Source: Albirhodobacter sp042466415
GTDB lineage: Bacteria; Pseudomonadota; Alphaproteobacteria; Rhodobacterales; Rhodobacteraceae
DNA length: 64,000 nt
Assembly: GCF_042466415.1 (NCBI RefSeq)
Contig: NZ_JAXHCH010000002.1
Coordinates: 2,046,001-2,110,000, forward strand
Reading direction: 5' to 3'
Shown here: piece by piece, positions 1 to 7,425 of the stretch
Numbering within the stretch: the stretch's first letter is position 1
Layout of the letters: every line of letters begins with the position of its first letter
Position numbers and translations under genes: made by a program
Notes under the pieces: model-generated
What the model saw: only the letters and a program-made list of their open reading frames with translations
Database searches by the model: none
Told to the model about the DNA's origin: nothing

Positions 1-840
1 GTCTATGTGCGCCATGAGATCGTGCATAACAAATTCGTCGTCGACGGCCTTCGCGATAAAGGCGCCGTCTTTGTCGAGGAATTGCACGAATGCCCCGATG
101 ATCGTCCGGTTATCTTTTCGGCGCACGGCGTCCCGAAATCTGTGCCCGCAGAAGCGGCCCGGCGTGAGATGGTCTATGTCGACGCCACCTGCCCCCTTGT
201 CAGCAAAGTGCATATCGAAGCAGAGCGCCACCACGACGCCGGTCTGCAAATGGTGATGATCGGGCATGAGGGCCACCCCGAGGTGCTCGGTACGATGGGT
301 CAATTGCCGGAGGGCGAAGTTCTCTTGGTCGAGACGACCCAAGACGTTGCGCGCATTTCGCCGCGTGATCCTGAGCGCCTCGCCTACATCACCCAGACGA
401 CCCTGTCCGTCGACGACACCGCGGCGATTGTCGCCGCACTTCAACAGCGTTTCCCAAGCATCAAGGGGCCCGCAAAAGAAGATATTTGCTACGCAACCAC
501 AAACCGACAAGCAGCGGTCAAAGCCATCGCAGGTAAGATTGATGCGTTGTTTGTCGTCGGCGCCCCGAATTCCTCCAACTCGCGACGCCTTGTCGAAGTG
601 GGGCGCGGCGCGGGATGCGCCTATGCCCAACTCGTGAACCGCGCCCCAGAGATCGATTGGCGCGCGATTGAGGGCATAAAATCGGTGGGGATCACGGCCG
701 GCGCATCAGCGCCCGAAATTTTGATCGATGAAGTGATTGCCGCTTTCAAAGACCGCTTTGACGTCACTTTAGAGCTTGTTGAAACAGCCCGCGAAGATAT
801 CGAGTTTAAAGTGCCCCGCGTGCTGCGTGTTCCGGCATGA
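1..840 (+). CDS. ispH: 4-hydroxy-3-methylbut-2-enyl diphosphate reductase (IspH), 5' end cut by window
   Basis: Last enzyme of the MEP isoprenoid pathway. It reduces HMBPP to IPP and DMAPP with a 4Fe-4S cluster in the cytoplasm. The frame is already open at base 1, so the N-terminus, with the first cluster cysteine, lies outside the window. The other two cluster cysteines are visible, in DATCPLVSKVH (codon at 190) and in EDICYATTNRQ (codon at 487). The family motifs TQTTLSVDDT and NSSNS are also present. About 279 residues are seen, which is most of the usual 310-320. The stop overlaps the start of the next gene by ATGA, which suggests one operon. Confidence 0.95.
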   Translation, partial: VYVRHEIVHNKFVVDGLRDKGAVFVEELHECPDDRPVIFSAHGVPKSVPAEAARREMVYVDATCPLVSKVHIEAERHHDAGLQMVMIGHEGHPEVLGTMGQLPEGEVLLVETTQDVARISPRDPERLAYITQTTLSVDDTAAIVAALQQRFPSIKGPAKEDICYATTNRQAAVKAIAGKIDALFVVGAPNSSNSRRLVEVGRGAGCAYAQLVNRAPEIDWRAIEGIKSVGITAGASAPEILIDEVIAAFKDRFDVTLELVETAREDIEFKVPRVLRVPA

Positions 841-1268
841 TACGTACGATCCCGAAAACCGCGCTGTGGCTCGGCCTCGGCGGCTTGATACCCTTCCTCG
901 CCACGACGCTCGCTTTACGGTTTGGCGTCGCACTTCCCCTCGCGCTTCCCGCCGAAAAAGTATTGCTCGGCTACGGGATCATGATCTTCGCTTTCATGTC
1001 CGGCGCGCTTTGGGGATTTGCGGCGAAATCGAACTGGGCGTTCGGGTACGTTCTGTCTGTCGCGCCTGTCGTGATCGGATTTCTTGCCGTGATTTCGGGG
1101 GGCGTCAGGCCGATTGATGCGCTGATTATTGGCTTCATCACGCTCCTGCCGCTCGATTTCGCCTTCGCGCGATGCCACGCGGCGCCCGCTTGGTGGATGT
1201 CGCTGCGATTGGTTCTGACAACGGTTGTCGTGGCATGCTTGATCGCGGTATGGCGTGCGGGCATCTGA
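837..1268 (+). CDS. DUF3429 family inner-membrane protein
   Basis: A 143-residue, very hydrophobic protein with about four to five predicted membrane segments. The pattern of an N-terminal LGLGGLIPF segment followed by a GYGIMIFAFMSGALWG segment fits the DUF3429 family, whose function is unknown. Its start overlaps the ispH stop by four bases and it is followed closely by rnhA, so it is probably co-transcribed in a small operon. I see no catalytic motif. The family assignment is from remembered sequence character, not from a search. Confidence 0.7.
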   Translation: MIRTIPKTALWLGLGGLIPFLATTLALRFGVALPLALPAEKVLLGYGIMIFAFMSGALWGFAAKSNWAFGYVLSVAPVVIGFLAVISGGVRPIDALIIGFITLLPLDFAFARCHAAPAWWMSLRLVLTTVVVACLIAVWRAGI

Positions 1269-1290
1269 ACCGCGCCCCGAGGAGAGCCCG

Positions 1291-1746
1291 ATGGAAATTC
1301 ACGCATGGACCGATGGCGCATGTTCGGGAAACCCCGGTCCGGGCGGCTGGGGCGTTTTGATGCGCGCATTCGATGACGGGAAACTGCTGAAAGAGCGAAC
1401 GCTGCAAGGCGGCGAGGCGGATACGACGAACAACCGGATGGAGCTTATGGCGGCAATTTCCGCCTTGGAGGCCTTGTCCCGCGACAGCGCGATCACCATC
1501 ACAACCGATAGCGCCTATGTTAAAAACGGGGTGACGAGCTGGATCTTCGGCTGGAAGAAAAACGGTTGGAAGACTGCAGATCGCAAGCCGGTCAAAAATG
1601 TCGACCTTTGGCAACGGATTGATGCGGCCCAGTCGCGCCATCACGTAACGTGGAAATGGATCAAGGGTCATGCAGGCCACGCCGAAAATGAGCAAGCGGA
1701 CGAATTGGCGCGTGCCGGCATGGCGCCATTCAAGTCCGCGAAATGA
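1291..1746 (+). CDS. rnhA: Ribonuclease HI
   Basis: Endonuclease that cuts the RNA strand of RNA-DNA hybrids, acting in primer and R-loop removal. The 151-residue length is typical. The catalytic carboxylates are recognisable: Asp in WTDGACSGNPGPGGWG, Glu in NNRMELMA, Asp in TTDSAYV, and the C-terminal Asp in NEQADELA. An upstream GTG at 1255 would also keep the frame. The ATG at 1291 is chosen because a GAGGAGAG ribosome-binding site sits just before it and because family members begin at this point. The stop overlaps the next start by four bases. Confidence 0.96.
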   Translation: MEIHAWTDGACSGNPGPGGWGVLMRAFDDGKLLKERTLQGGEADTTNNRMELMAAISALEALSRDSAITITTDSAYVKNGVTSWIFGWKKNGWKTADRKPVKNVDLWQRIDAAQSRHHVTWKWIKGHAGHAENEQADELARAGMAPFKSAK

Positions 1747-2402
1747 ACGCTGAAGCCCTGAGCTGGGTCGCCGCATTTCCGATCGGCGCAGCATTGGATT
1801 ACACATCCGTTCTAATCTTCGCTTTGACGGGCGCGCTCGTCGCAAGCCGTCAACAGCTTGATCTTGTCGGCTTCATCTTCATCGCGGCACTCACGGCGGT
1901 GGGAGGAGGCACGCTGAGGGATCTGCTCCTCGGACGAGATCCGGTATTTTGGGTTGGGCAACCGCAATATATCGTGCTGATCGCATTCGCGGCGGTCATC
2001 GTGTTTTTCACCGCCCATTTCTTGGAAAGCCGTTATCGCACGCTGCTCTGGCTCGACGCGGCCGCGCTAGCCGTTGCGGTACCCGCAGGCGTTGCCGTCA
2101 CGATGAACCTAGGCCACGGGCCGATCACCGTTCTCATTATGGGCGTGGTCACGGGGACGTTCGGCGGGCTCATGCGCGATGTTGTGTGCAATGAGGTCCC
2201 GCTGGTTATAAAACAGGGTGAGCTCTACCTGAGCTGCGCGTTTGCAGGGGCTGTCGCTGCGGTGATCTCCAAGCAATTTATCGATCAAATGCTGCCCTGT
2301 TTGCTGATTTGCGCCGGTGTAACATTTGCGCTTCGTGCGGGGACACTACGCTTCGGATGGGCCCTGCCGGTTTATAAGGCACGCCCGCCGCGCCACAAAT
2401 GA
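1743..2402 (+). CDS. TRIC / YadS-YicG type membrane channel (UPF0126)
   Basis: A 219-residue membrane protein with about seven hydrophobic segments arranged as an internal repeat. Each repeat carries the family glycine signature: AVGGGTLRDLLLG in the first half and GTFGGLMRDVVCNE in the second. Bacterial homologues of trimeric intracellular cation channels (Pfam UPF0126) have this layout and conduct K+ or Na+. Some members have been proposed to move glycine, so the substrate stays open. It overlaps the rnhA stop by ATGA and is the last gene of the ispH-DUF3429-rnhA group. Confidence 0.85.
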   Translation: MNAEALSWVAAFPIGAALDYTSVLIFALTGALVASRQQLDLVGFIFIAALTAVGGGTLRDLLLGRDPVFWVGQPQYIVLIAFAAVIVFFTAHFLESRYRTLLWLDAAALAVAVPAGVAVTMNLGHGPITVLIMGVVTGTFGGLMRDVVCNEVPLVIKQGELYLSCAFAGAVAAVISKQFIDQMLPCLLICAGVTFALRAGTLRFGWALPVYKARPPRHK

Positions 2403-2420
2403 CACCCCTCACTTTTTTGA

Positions 2421-2579
2421 TCAGTAGCTGGGAAGGTAATCCTTGCCGAACTTCAGGATGAAGATGATCAACGCCAATGCGACGGCCCATCCTCCCGGAC
2501 GCGAGAATAAGAACAGGATCAGCCAGAATAGGCGCCGGAAAACGCCGCCCACTCCCATTGCTAAAAAACCGAGCATCAT
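2421..2579 (-). CDS. Small 52-residue membrane protein
   Basis: A short reading frame that begins with ATGATG and ends with the residues KDYLPSY. The first ATG overlaps the stop of the GlsB-like gene by four bases (ATGA), so it is probably translated by coupling. It encodes about two hydrophobic stretches (roughly residues 15-25 and 31-43) split by an SRPGG turn, with a positive charge cluster (RR) before the first. I do not recognise a family. The overlap, the good codon use and the membrane character support a real gene. Confidence 0.6.
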   Translation of the reverse strand: MMLGFLAMGVGGVFRRLFWLILFLFSRPGGWAVALALIIFILKFGKDYLPSY

Positions 2580-2815
2580 CGTCCCCGATAGTAATGTTTA
2601 TAGAGCCAGATCAGGGCCATCGCGCCCAGAACGGCCCCCACCAGCCCCGCCATAAAGCCCGTCACCGCAATCAGCAATCGAAGGGCGAGGCCACCGATTA
2701 ACGCCCCGAGGATTCCGATCGCGATCGTCGTGACGATGTCTGTGTCAATCTTCATCAGCCGCGTCGCGAGAAACCCCGCCGCAATTCCAATGATGATAAG
2801 TGCGAAAACGGGCAT
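2576..2815 (-). CDS. GlsB/YeaQ/YmgE family stress-response membrane protein
   Basis: A 79-residue protein with three glycine-rich membrane helices. It has the form of the transglycosylase-associated (GlsB/YeaQ/YmgE) family, whose members are general stress-induced inner-membrane proteins of unclear biochemistry. The ATG at 2815 is chosen because a GGAGGAG ribosome-binding site lies immediately upstream. That site itself falls within a longer in-frame alternative start (MAGGV). It lies 46 bases downstream of the L,D-transpeptidase gene and overlaps the small membrane protein gene that follows. Confidence 0.75.
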   Translation of the reverse strand: MPVFALIIIGIAAGFLATRLMKIDTDIVTTIAIGILGALIGGLALRLLIAVTGFMAGLVGAVLGAMALIWLYKHYYRGR

Positions 2816-2861
2816 GACTCCTCCTGCCATGACTATGCGTGATCTACGCCGCTTTGGGAAG

Positions 2862-3656
2862 TCACGGCCGGATCTCGACGATTGTTCCGATCTCGGTTGC
2901 GGCAAACAATTGCGTGACCTCTGCATCGGTCAACGCGATACACCCCGCCGTCCAATCTCCCGCAAGCTTCTCAAAGGGTGACCGGTTCGGTTGACCGTGG
3001 ATCATAATGTCGCCCCCCGCGGAGACCCCTAAGGCCCGCGCCGCCGCACGGTGTTTGGGATGGGGGTAATCCAACCCAAGCGAAAGGTGGTAGGCCGACC
3101 CCCCATTCAGACGATCCACGCGAAAAGTACCCTCCGGCGTTCGATTGTCACCCTCACGGGATTTATCGCCGATGGGCGAGCGGCCCAAAGCGATTGCCCA
3201 CCGCCGCGCGATTTGATCGCCCGAATAAACCGTAAGGCGGCGCGCTGATTTCTCGACGAGAATACGCGACACGGTCTCAAGCGGCTGAAGTGTTAATGGC
3301 TTTGCCATGGGCTTGAGATCGGCCGTCAGGCGCGTGGTTGCGGCATCAAGATCGGCATCCATGTTCGGGGTTTCGGTCAACGCATCTGGCTGTGAGACAG
3401 TCGCGTCCGCCCCCGGATCGCCCGCGGCCATGTCATCGCGCGGGATGGCTTCCAGCGGGCCTGCGTCCGGTTGCCGCTCCGCATCCGGAATCACCGCAAT
3501 CGGCACCCGCGGGGGCGTTACCACTTGCGTTGCGTCATTTGGAGAGCCTGACGATGGGGACATCATGCTGTGCCCCCAGATCACATACAGAAAGGCCACG
3601 CCCGAAAGCGCCGCAAGCACGATGCCAATCGCGAGGCGCCAGTAAGCCCGCATCAT
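2862..3656 (-). CDS. L,D-transpeptidase (YkuD domain), membrane-anchored
   Basis: Probable periplasmic peptidoglycan cross-linking or protein-anchoring enzyme of the YkuD fold. It has an N-terminal signal anchor (residues 7-27), a long Pro/Asp-rich linker, and a C-terminal YkuD domain from about residue 125. The active-site pattern is present: His220 in MIHGQPNRS and the nucleophile Cys239 in DWTAGCIALTD. The usual SxGCxR motif here reads TAGCIA, so the arginine is replaced. The start sits on ATGATG that contains the stop of the upstream PatB-like gene, so translation is likely coupled. Length 264 residues. Confidence 0.88.
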   Translation of the reverse strand: MMRAYWRLAIGIVLAALSGVAFLYVIWGHSMMSPSSGSPNDATQVVTPPRVPIAVIPDAERQPDAGPLEAIPRDDMAAGDPGADATVSQPDALTETPNMDADLDAATTRLTADLKPMAKPLTLQPLETVSRILVEKSARRLTVYSGDQIARRWAIALGRSPIGDKSREGDNRTPEGTFRVDRLNGGSAYHLSLGLDYPHPKHRAAARALGVSAGGDIMIHGQPNRSPFEKLAGDWTAGCIALTDAEVTQLFAATEIGTIVEIRP

Positions 3657-4831
3657 TGCAAGTCCGCAAATGCCTCTTGCAAGCGCGCGACAGCCTCAAC
3701 GACCCGCGCGCGCGGCGTCGCAAGGTTGAACCGCATGAAGCTCTCGCCGCCCAAGCCGAATGTCTCGCCATGATTTGCCGCGATGCGCGCGACCTTCTCG
3801 ATACGATGCTTGATCTCCTGCGGCTCCATTCCCGTACCCGCGAAATCAACCCACGCGAGATAGGTGGCTTCCAACTCCATCGCTCGAAGACCTGGTATTG
3901 CGGCGATGCCTTCGTCAAATACGGTTTTGTTTTGTGCGAGATACGCGACCAATTGATCGACCCATAGAGCCCCTTCGGGCGAATAGGCGGCCGTCGTCGC
4001 GACCAGACCGAAGGAATTGGGCGAGATCCCCAAGGCATTCATCCGCTGCGAGAATTTCGTCCGCAAATCGGGATCTTTAATGATTACATTGCCCGTATGG
4101 ACGCCTGCGATGTTGAAGGTCTTGGTGGCGGCCGTCATCATCACAACGGGATGGTCGGGACATGCCAACGGGAAGGCCGTGTGTTGCTGATTGGGCATGA
4201 GCAGGTCGTGATGGATTTCATCGGACACCAAAACTAGGTCATGTTTCACGCAAAAAGCCGCCACGGCGTTTAGCTCGGCCTTTGTCCAGACGCGCCCGCC
4301 CGGATTATGCGGCGAGCACAGGATCAGCATCTTCTCCTTGCCCGTGAGGCGCGCCTCCCACGCATCGAAATCCATTTCGTAGCGGCCCTCGTTAACCGCG
4401 AGTGGGCATTCCGTCACCGTTCGCCCCGCCGCATGGATAACCCGCGCGAAGGCGTGGTAAACTGGCGTCATTAGCACAATCGCGTCGCCCGGCTGTGTGA
4501 AGGCATCGACACAAATCGACGTGCCATTCACCAAACCATGCGTTGTGAAAATCCACTCCGGTTCGATCTCCCACCCGTGACGGGTGCGCATCCACCACTG
4601 TATCGCGGCGCGATAAGGCCCCTCATTCCCGAAATACCCGTAGACGCCATGCGCCGTCATGCCTTCTAACGCAGCCTGCACGCAGGCCGGCGGGCGGAAA
4701 TCCATATCCGCGACCCACATTGCGATTCCGTCGGAAGGTGAGACGCCGTAAGCGCCCTCCATCGCGTCCCATTTAGCCGAATGTGTCCCGACACGGTTAA
4801 TTTCTTCGTCGAAATTGGGGGAATTCGTCAT
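3653..4831 (-). CDS. PatB/MalY-type PLP-dependent C-S lyase (cystathionine beta-lyase-like)
   Basis: Fold type I PLP enzyme of the MalY/PatB branch, which cleaves cystathionine or related thioethers to a thiol, pyruvate and ammonia. Visible signs are the N-terminal MWVADMDFRPP segment typical of this branch, YGYFGNEGPYR, the substrate-loop NPGGRVW, the PLP-contact SDEIHHDL, the Schiff-base lysine in ATKTFNIAG, and the C-terminal FMRFNLATPR. The start at 4831 gives MTNSPNF and fits the family. An in-frame ATG 39 bases upstream is less likely. Only 55 bases separate it from divergent def, so both promoters must lie there. An aminotransferase role cannot be excluded. Confidence 0.88.
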   Translation of the reverse strand: MTNSPNFDEEINRVGTHSAKWDAMEGAYGVSPSDGIAMWVADMDFRPPACVQAALEGMTAHGVYGYFGNEGPYRAAIQWWMRTRHGWEIEPEWIFTTHGLVNGTSICVDAFTQPGDAIVLMTPVYHAFARVIHAAGRTVTECPLAVNEGRYEMDFDAWEARLTGKEKMLILCSPHNPGGRVWTKAELNAVAAFCVKHDLVLVSDEIHHDLLMPNQQHTAFPLACPDHPVVMMTAATKTFNIAGVHTGNVIIKDPDLRTKFSQRMNALGISPNSFGLVATTAAYSPEGALWVDQLVAYLAQNKTVFDEGIAAIPGLRAMELEATYLAWVDFAGTGMEPQEIKHRIEKVARIAANHGETFGLGGESFMRFNLATPRARVVEAVARLQEAFADLQ

Positions 4832-4886
4832 AAGTCGCCTCTGCTCACGGATTGCCAAGCTCATCGCCATCGCCTAAATCGAGCGC

Positions 4887-5420
4887 ATGAGTATTCGTCC
4901 CATCCTGATCCATCCCGACCCGAGGCTCAAGAAGCTTTGCGCGCCGATTGCCACCGTTGACGCGGAGGTGAGAAAACTTGCCGACGATATGTTGGCCACA
5001 ATGTATGACGCGCCCGGCGTCGGCCTTGCTGGCCCGCAGGTTGGTATTTTATCGCGCATCTTCGTGATGGATTGCGTGAAAGACCATGATGCGGCGGCTG
5101 ATCCGGTCGTCATGTTGAACCCCGAGATCACTTGGACCTCCGACGAGACCAATGTCTACGAGGAGGGGTGTCTGTCTATCCCCGACCAATACGCCGAAGT
5201 CACCCGCCCGAAAGAAGTCCGGATGCGGTGGCTCGGGCTGGATGGGCAGTTGCACGAAGAACAATACGACGGTCTTTGGGCGACTTGCGCGCAGCACGAA
5301 TTGGATCACCTGAACGGGAAGCTGTTCATCGACTATCTCGGCCCGCTCAAGCGTCAAATGATCACCCGCAAGATGGAAAAGCTGAAGCGTGGATTGGCGC
5401 GCGACAAGGGGAACGCCTGA
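4887..5420 (+). CDS. def: Peptide deformylase
   Basis: Metalloenzyme that removes the formyl group from the initiator methionine of new proteins. All three family motifs are intact: motif I GVGLAGPQVG (the usual second Ala is Gly), motif II EEGCLSIP with metal ligand Cys95, and motif III HELDH (His137, Glu138, His141). The 177-residue length is standard. It is the first of three tandem genes joined by one-base TGATG overlaps (def, def-like, fmt), which pair the deformylase with the enzyme that adds the formyl group. Confidence 0.97.
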   Translation: MSIRPILIHPDPRLKKLCAPIATVDAEVRKLADDMLATMYDAPGVGLAGPQVGILSRIFVMDCVKDHDAAADPVVMLNPEITWTSDETNVYEEGCLSIPDQYAEVTRPKEVRMRWLGLDGQLHEEQYDGLWATCAQHELDHLNGKLFIDYLGPLKRQMITRKMEKLKRGLARDKGNA

Positions 5421-5917
5421 TGCCGGTGCGCCCCTTCATCGCCTATGAGGACCGTCGCCTTCACAGCAAAGCTGATGAAGTGCCGCAGATCACTGAAACC
5501 ATTCGCATGATTTGGGATGACATGGTCGAGACGATGGACGCCATGCCCGGTGTCGGCTTAGCGGCCCCTCAGATCGGGATTACTTTGCGCCTCGCAGTGG
5601 TCGATGCCTCCGATAAGCGCGGGCAAGCAGTGCGGATGGCCAACCCAGAGGTGCTCCACGCCTCGATCCAGATGCGCAAGCACGACGAGGCGAGCCCCAA
5701 CCTTCCCGGCGTCTTCGCCGCGATCGAGCGCCCGCGCGCGGCGACGGTCAAGTTCCTCAACGAAGCTGGTGAAATTGAGGAGCGCGATTTTGTTGGCCTC
5801 TGGGCAACATCCGTGCAGCACCAAATCGACCATCTGAACGGTAAACTCTACGTCGACCACCTTAGCCCGCTGCGCCGCAAAATGCTGGTGCAAAAATCCA
5901 AGAAAGCGACGCGCTGA
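5420..5917 (+). CDS. Degenerate peptide deformylase paralogue
   Basis: A 165-residue deformylase-fold protein encoded between def and fmt, with one-base overlaps at both ends. Motif I is normal (GVGLAAPQIG). Motif II reads EASPNLPG, so the metal-binding cysteine is replaced by Ser92. Motif III reads HQIDH (134-138), so the catalytic glutamate is Gln135. Both histidines remain. By knowledge of the family it should not deformylate efficiently. The frame is intact and its codon use resembles its neighbours, so it looks maintained rather than decaying. A binding or regulatory role, or a changed substrate, is possible. Confidence 0.9.
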   Translation: MPVRPFIAYEDRRLHSKADEVPQITETIRMIWDDMVETMDAMPGVGLAAPQIGITLRLAVVDASDKRGQAVRMANPEVLHASIQMRKHDEASPNLPGVFAAIERPRAATVKFLNEAGEIEERDFVGLWATSVQHQIDHLNGKLYVDHLSPLRRKMLVQKSKKATR

Positions 5918-6828
5918 TGCGTGTGGTCTTTATGGGGACGCCGGAATTTTCGGTGCCCGTGCTGGAGGCGCTCGCGGCGAAGCACGAGATCGTTGCCGTG
6001 TATTCGCAACCTCCCCGTCCGGCCGGGCGAGGAAAGAAAGACCGACCATCGCCGGTTCAGGCCTGCGCCGAGCGTTTGGGTCTTTGCATGCGGCACCCCC
6101 TTAATTTCAAAGACACGGCCGAGATCACGGCCTTTGCCGACCTCGAGGCGGATATTGCTGTCGTGGTCGCCTATGGGCTGATTTTACCGCAAGCGATTTT
6201 GGACGCACCAAAGCACGGGTGCCTGAATATACACGCCTCGCTCTTGCCTCGTTGGCGCGGAGCGGCGCCAATCCACCGCGCGATCATGTCGGGCGATGCC
6301 GAAACCGGCATTTGCATCATGCAGATGGAGGCGGGATTGGATACTGGTCCGGTCTTGCTCCGGGAAGCGGTTGAAATCGGCGCAACCGAGACCACGGGCG
6401 AGCTTCATGACCGCCTCTCAAAACTGGGCGCGCAGATGATCTGTGACGCCGTGGCACGGTATGAAACCATCACCGCTGTGCCGCAACCGGATCGCGGTGT
6501 TACCTACGCCAAAAAGATCGATAAGGCCGAGGCCGCGATCGACTGGTCGCGCTCTGCGGTCGAGATCGTCCGACAGATTAACGGGCTCTCTCCCTTCCCT
6601 GGCGCATACATCCTCATCCCCACCGATGCTGCCACGGCGGGGGAGCGGATCAAACTTCTTCAAGCGCGCGTTACAGAAGGCTCCGGCCCCTCCGGCACAG
6701 TTTTGTCAGGGTTCACGGTCGCCTGTGGATCGGGCGCGATCGAAGTGCTTGTGGCCCAGCGGGAAGGTAAAAAGCCGATGTCGGCACCCGAGATTTTAAA
6801 GGGCTTGGACCTGCCCCAAAACCTTTAG
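5917..6828 (+). CDS. fmt: Methionyl-tRNA formyltransferase
   Basis: Transfers the formyl group from 10-formyl-THF to initiator Met-tRNA in the cytoplasm. The N-terminal catalytic domain shows the opening MRVVFMGTPEFSVPVLEAL and the active-site stretch NIHASLLPRWRGAAPI, followed by an MEAGLDTGP segment. The C-terminal OB-fold tRNA-binding domain follows (NGLSPFPGAY and onwards). The 303-residue length is normal. The start overlaps the stop of the def-like gene (TGATG), so the three genes form one translationally coupled operon. Confidence 0.97.
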   Translation: MRVVFMGTPEFSVPVLEALAAKHEIVAVYSQPPRPAGRGKKDRPSPVQACAERLGLCMRHPLNFKDTAEITAFADLEADIAVVVAYGLILPQAILDAPKHGCLNIHASLLPRWRGAAPIHRAIMSGDAETGICIMQMEAGLDTGPVLLREAVEIGATETTGELHDRLSKLGAQMICDAVARYETITAVPQPDRGVTYAKKIDKAEAAIDWSRSAVEIVRQINGLSPFPGAYILIPTDAATAGERIKLLQARVTEGSGPSGTVLSGFTVACGSGAIEVLVAQREGKKPMSAPEILKGLDLPQNL

Positions 6829-6872
6829 GCAACCGTCAACGCCTTCTCACGCGCCTTGCGAAGCTGACACAA

Positions 6873-7217
6873 TCAGCCGCTGCCCAGTAGGATTGGCACG
6901 TCGTTTTCACGTACAAAGTCCAGCGCAGCATGATGCGTTGCCTTGGTTTCGCGCTTTGACGTGCATATCAACTCGCCGCTCACGATTTCCGAGGCGACGA
7001 TCAGGCAATGTGCCTCGTGTCGAGGCCCGTCATAGAGATCAACAGCCCCCCGCAGATGCGCGACCTTGCTGGCATCGAGTGAAAACCCTCCACGCCAGCG
7101 CCGTAACACCCGCCACGTCTCGCCATTCGCATCAACATGCAGCCGTCCCGTCGGACGGCTCTCCCTCTTATGCTTTTCTTGCAAAGCGGTAACGATCTCC
7201 CGAGGTAAAATCTCCAT
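6873..7217 (-). CDS. Conserved-looking hypothetical protein (114 aa)
   Basis: I do not recognise a named family. The protein is soluble, with a basic N-terminal third (TALQEKHKRESRP), a WRVLRRWRGGF segment and the stretch HLRGAVDLYDGPRHEAHCLIVAS. It has no signal peptide. An ATG at 7217 follows a strong GGAGGAGG site at a suitable distance. The in-frame TTG at 7235 lies within that site and is less likely. It is convergent with fmt and divergent from the lytic transglycosylase gene. From memory, similar short proteins occur across Rhodobacteraceae, but I cannot confirm this here. Confidence 0.65.
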   Translation of the reverse strand: MEILPREIVTALQEKHKRESRPTGRLHVDANGETWRVLRRWRGGFSLDASKVAHLRGAVDLYDGPRHEAHCLIVASEIVSGELICTSKRETKATHHAALDFVRENDVPILLGSG

Positions 7218-7425
7218 CGCCTTTTCCTCCTCCAAATACCGGCTGGCGTCCGTTCTCCTCGGCCAGCATGGGCTATAAGTCTTTCCAAAACCCTTTGGCG
7301 GTCTTCAAGTTCCCCGACGATGAATAAAAATGAAGCGATGGCGGCCCGTCAAGCGGGATCATCGGTGTGAAGCTTTGCAGCGGCGCCCCCATCAGGTAGG
7401 CTTTGGCCAAATGGAGGGTTATATT

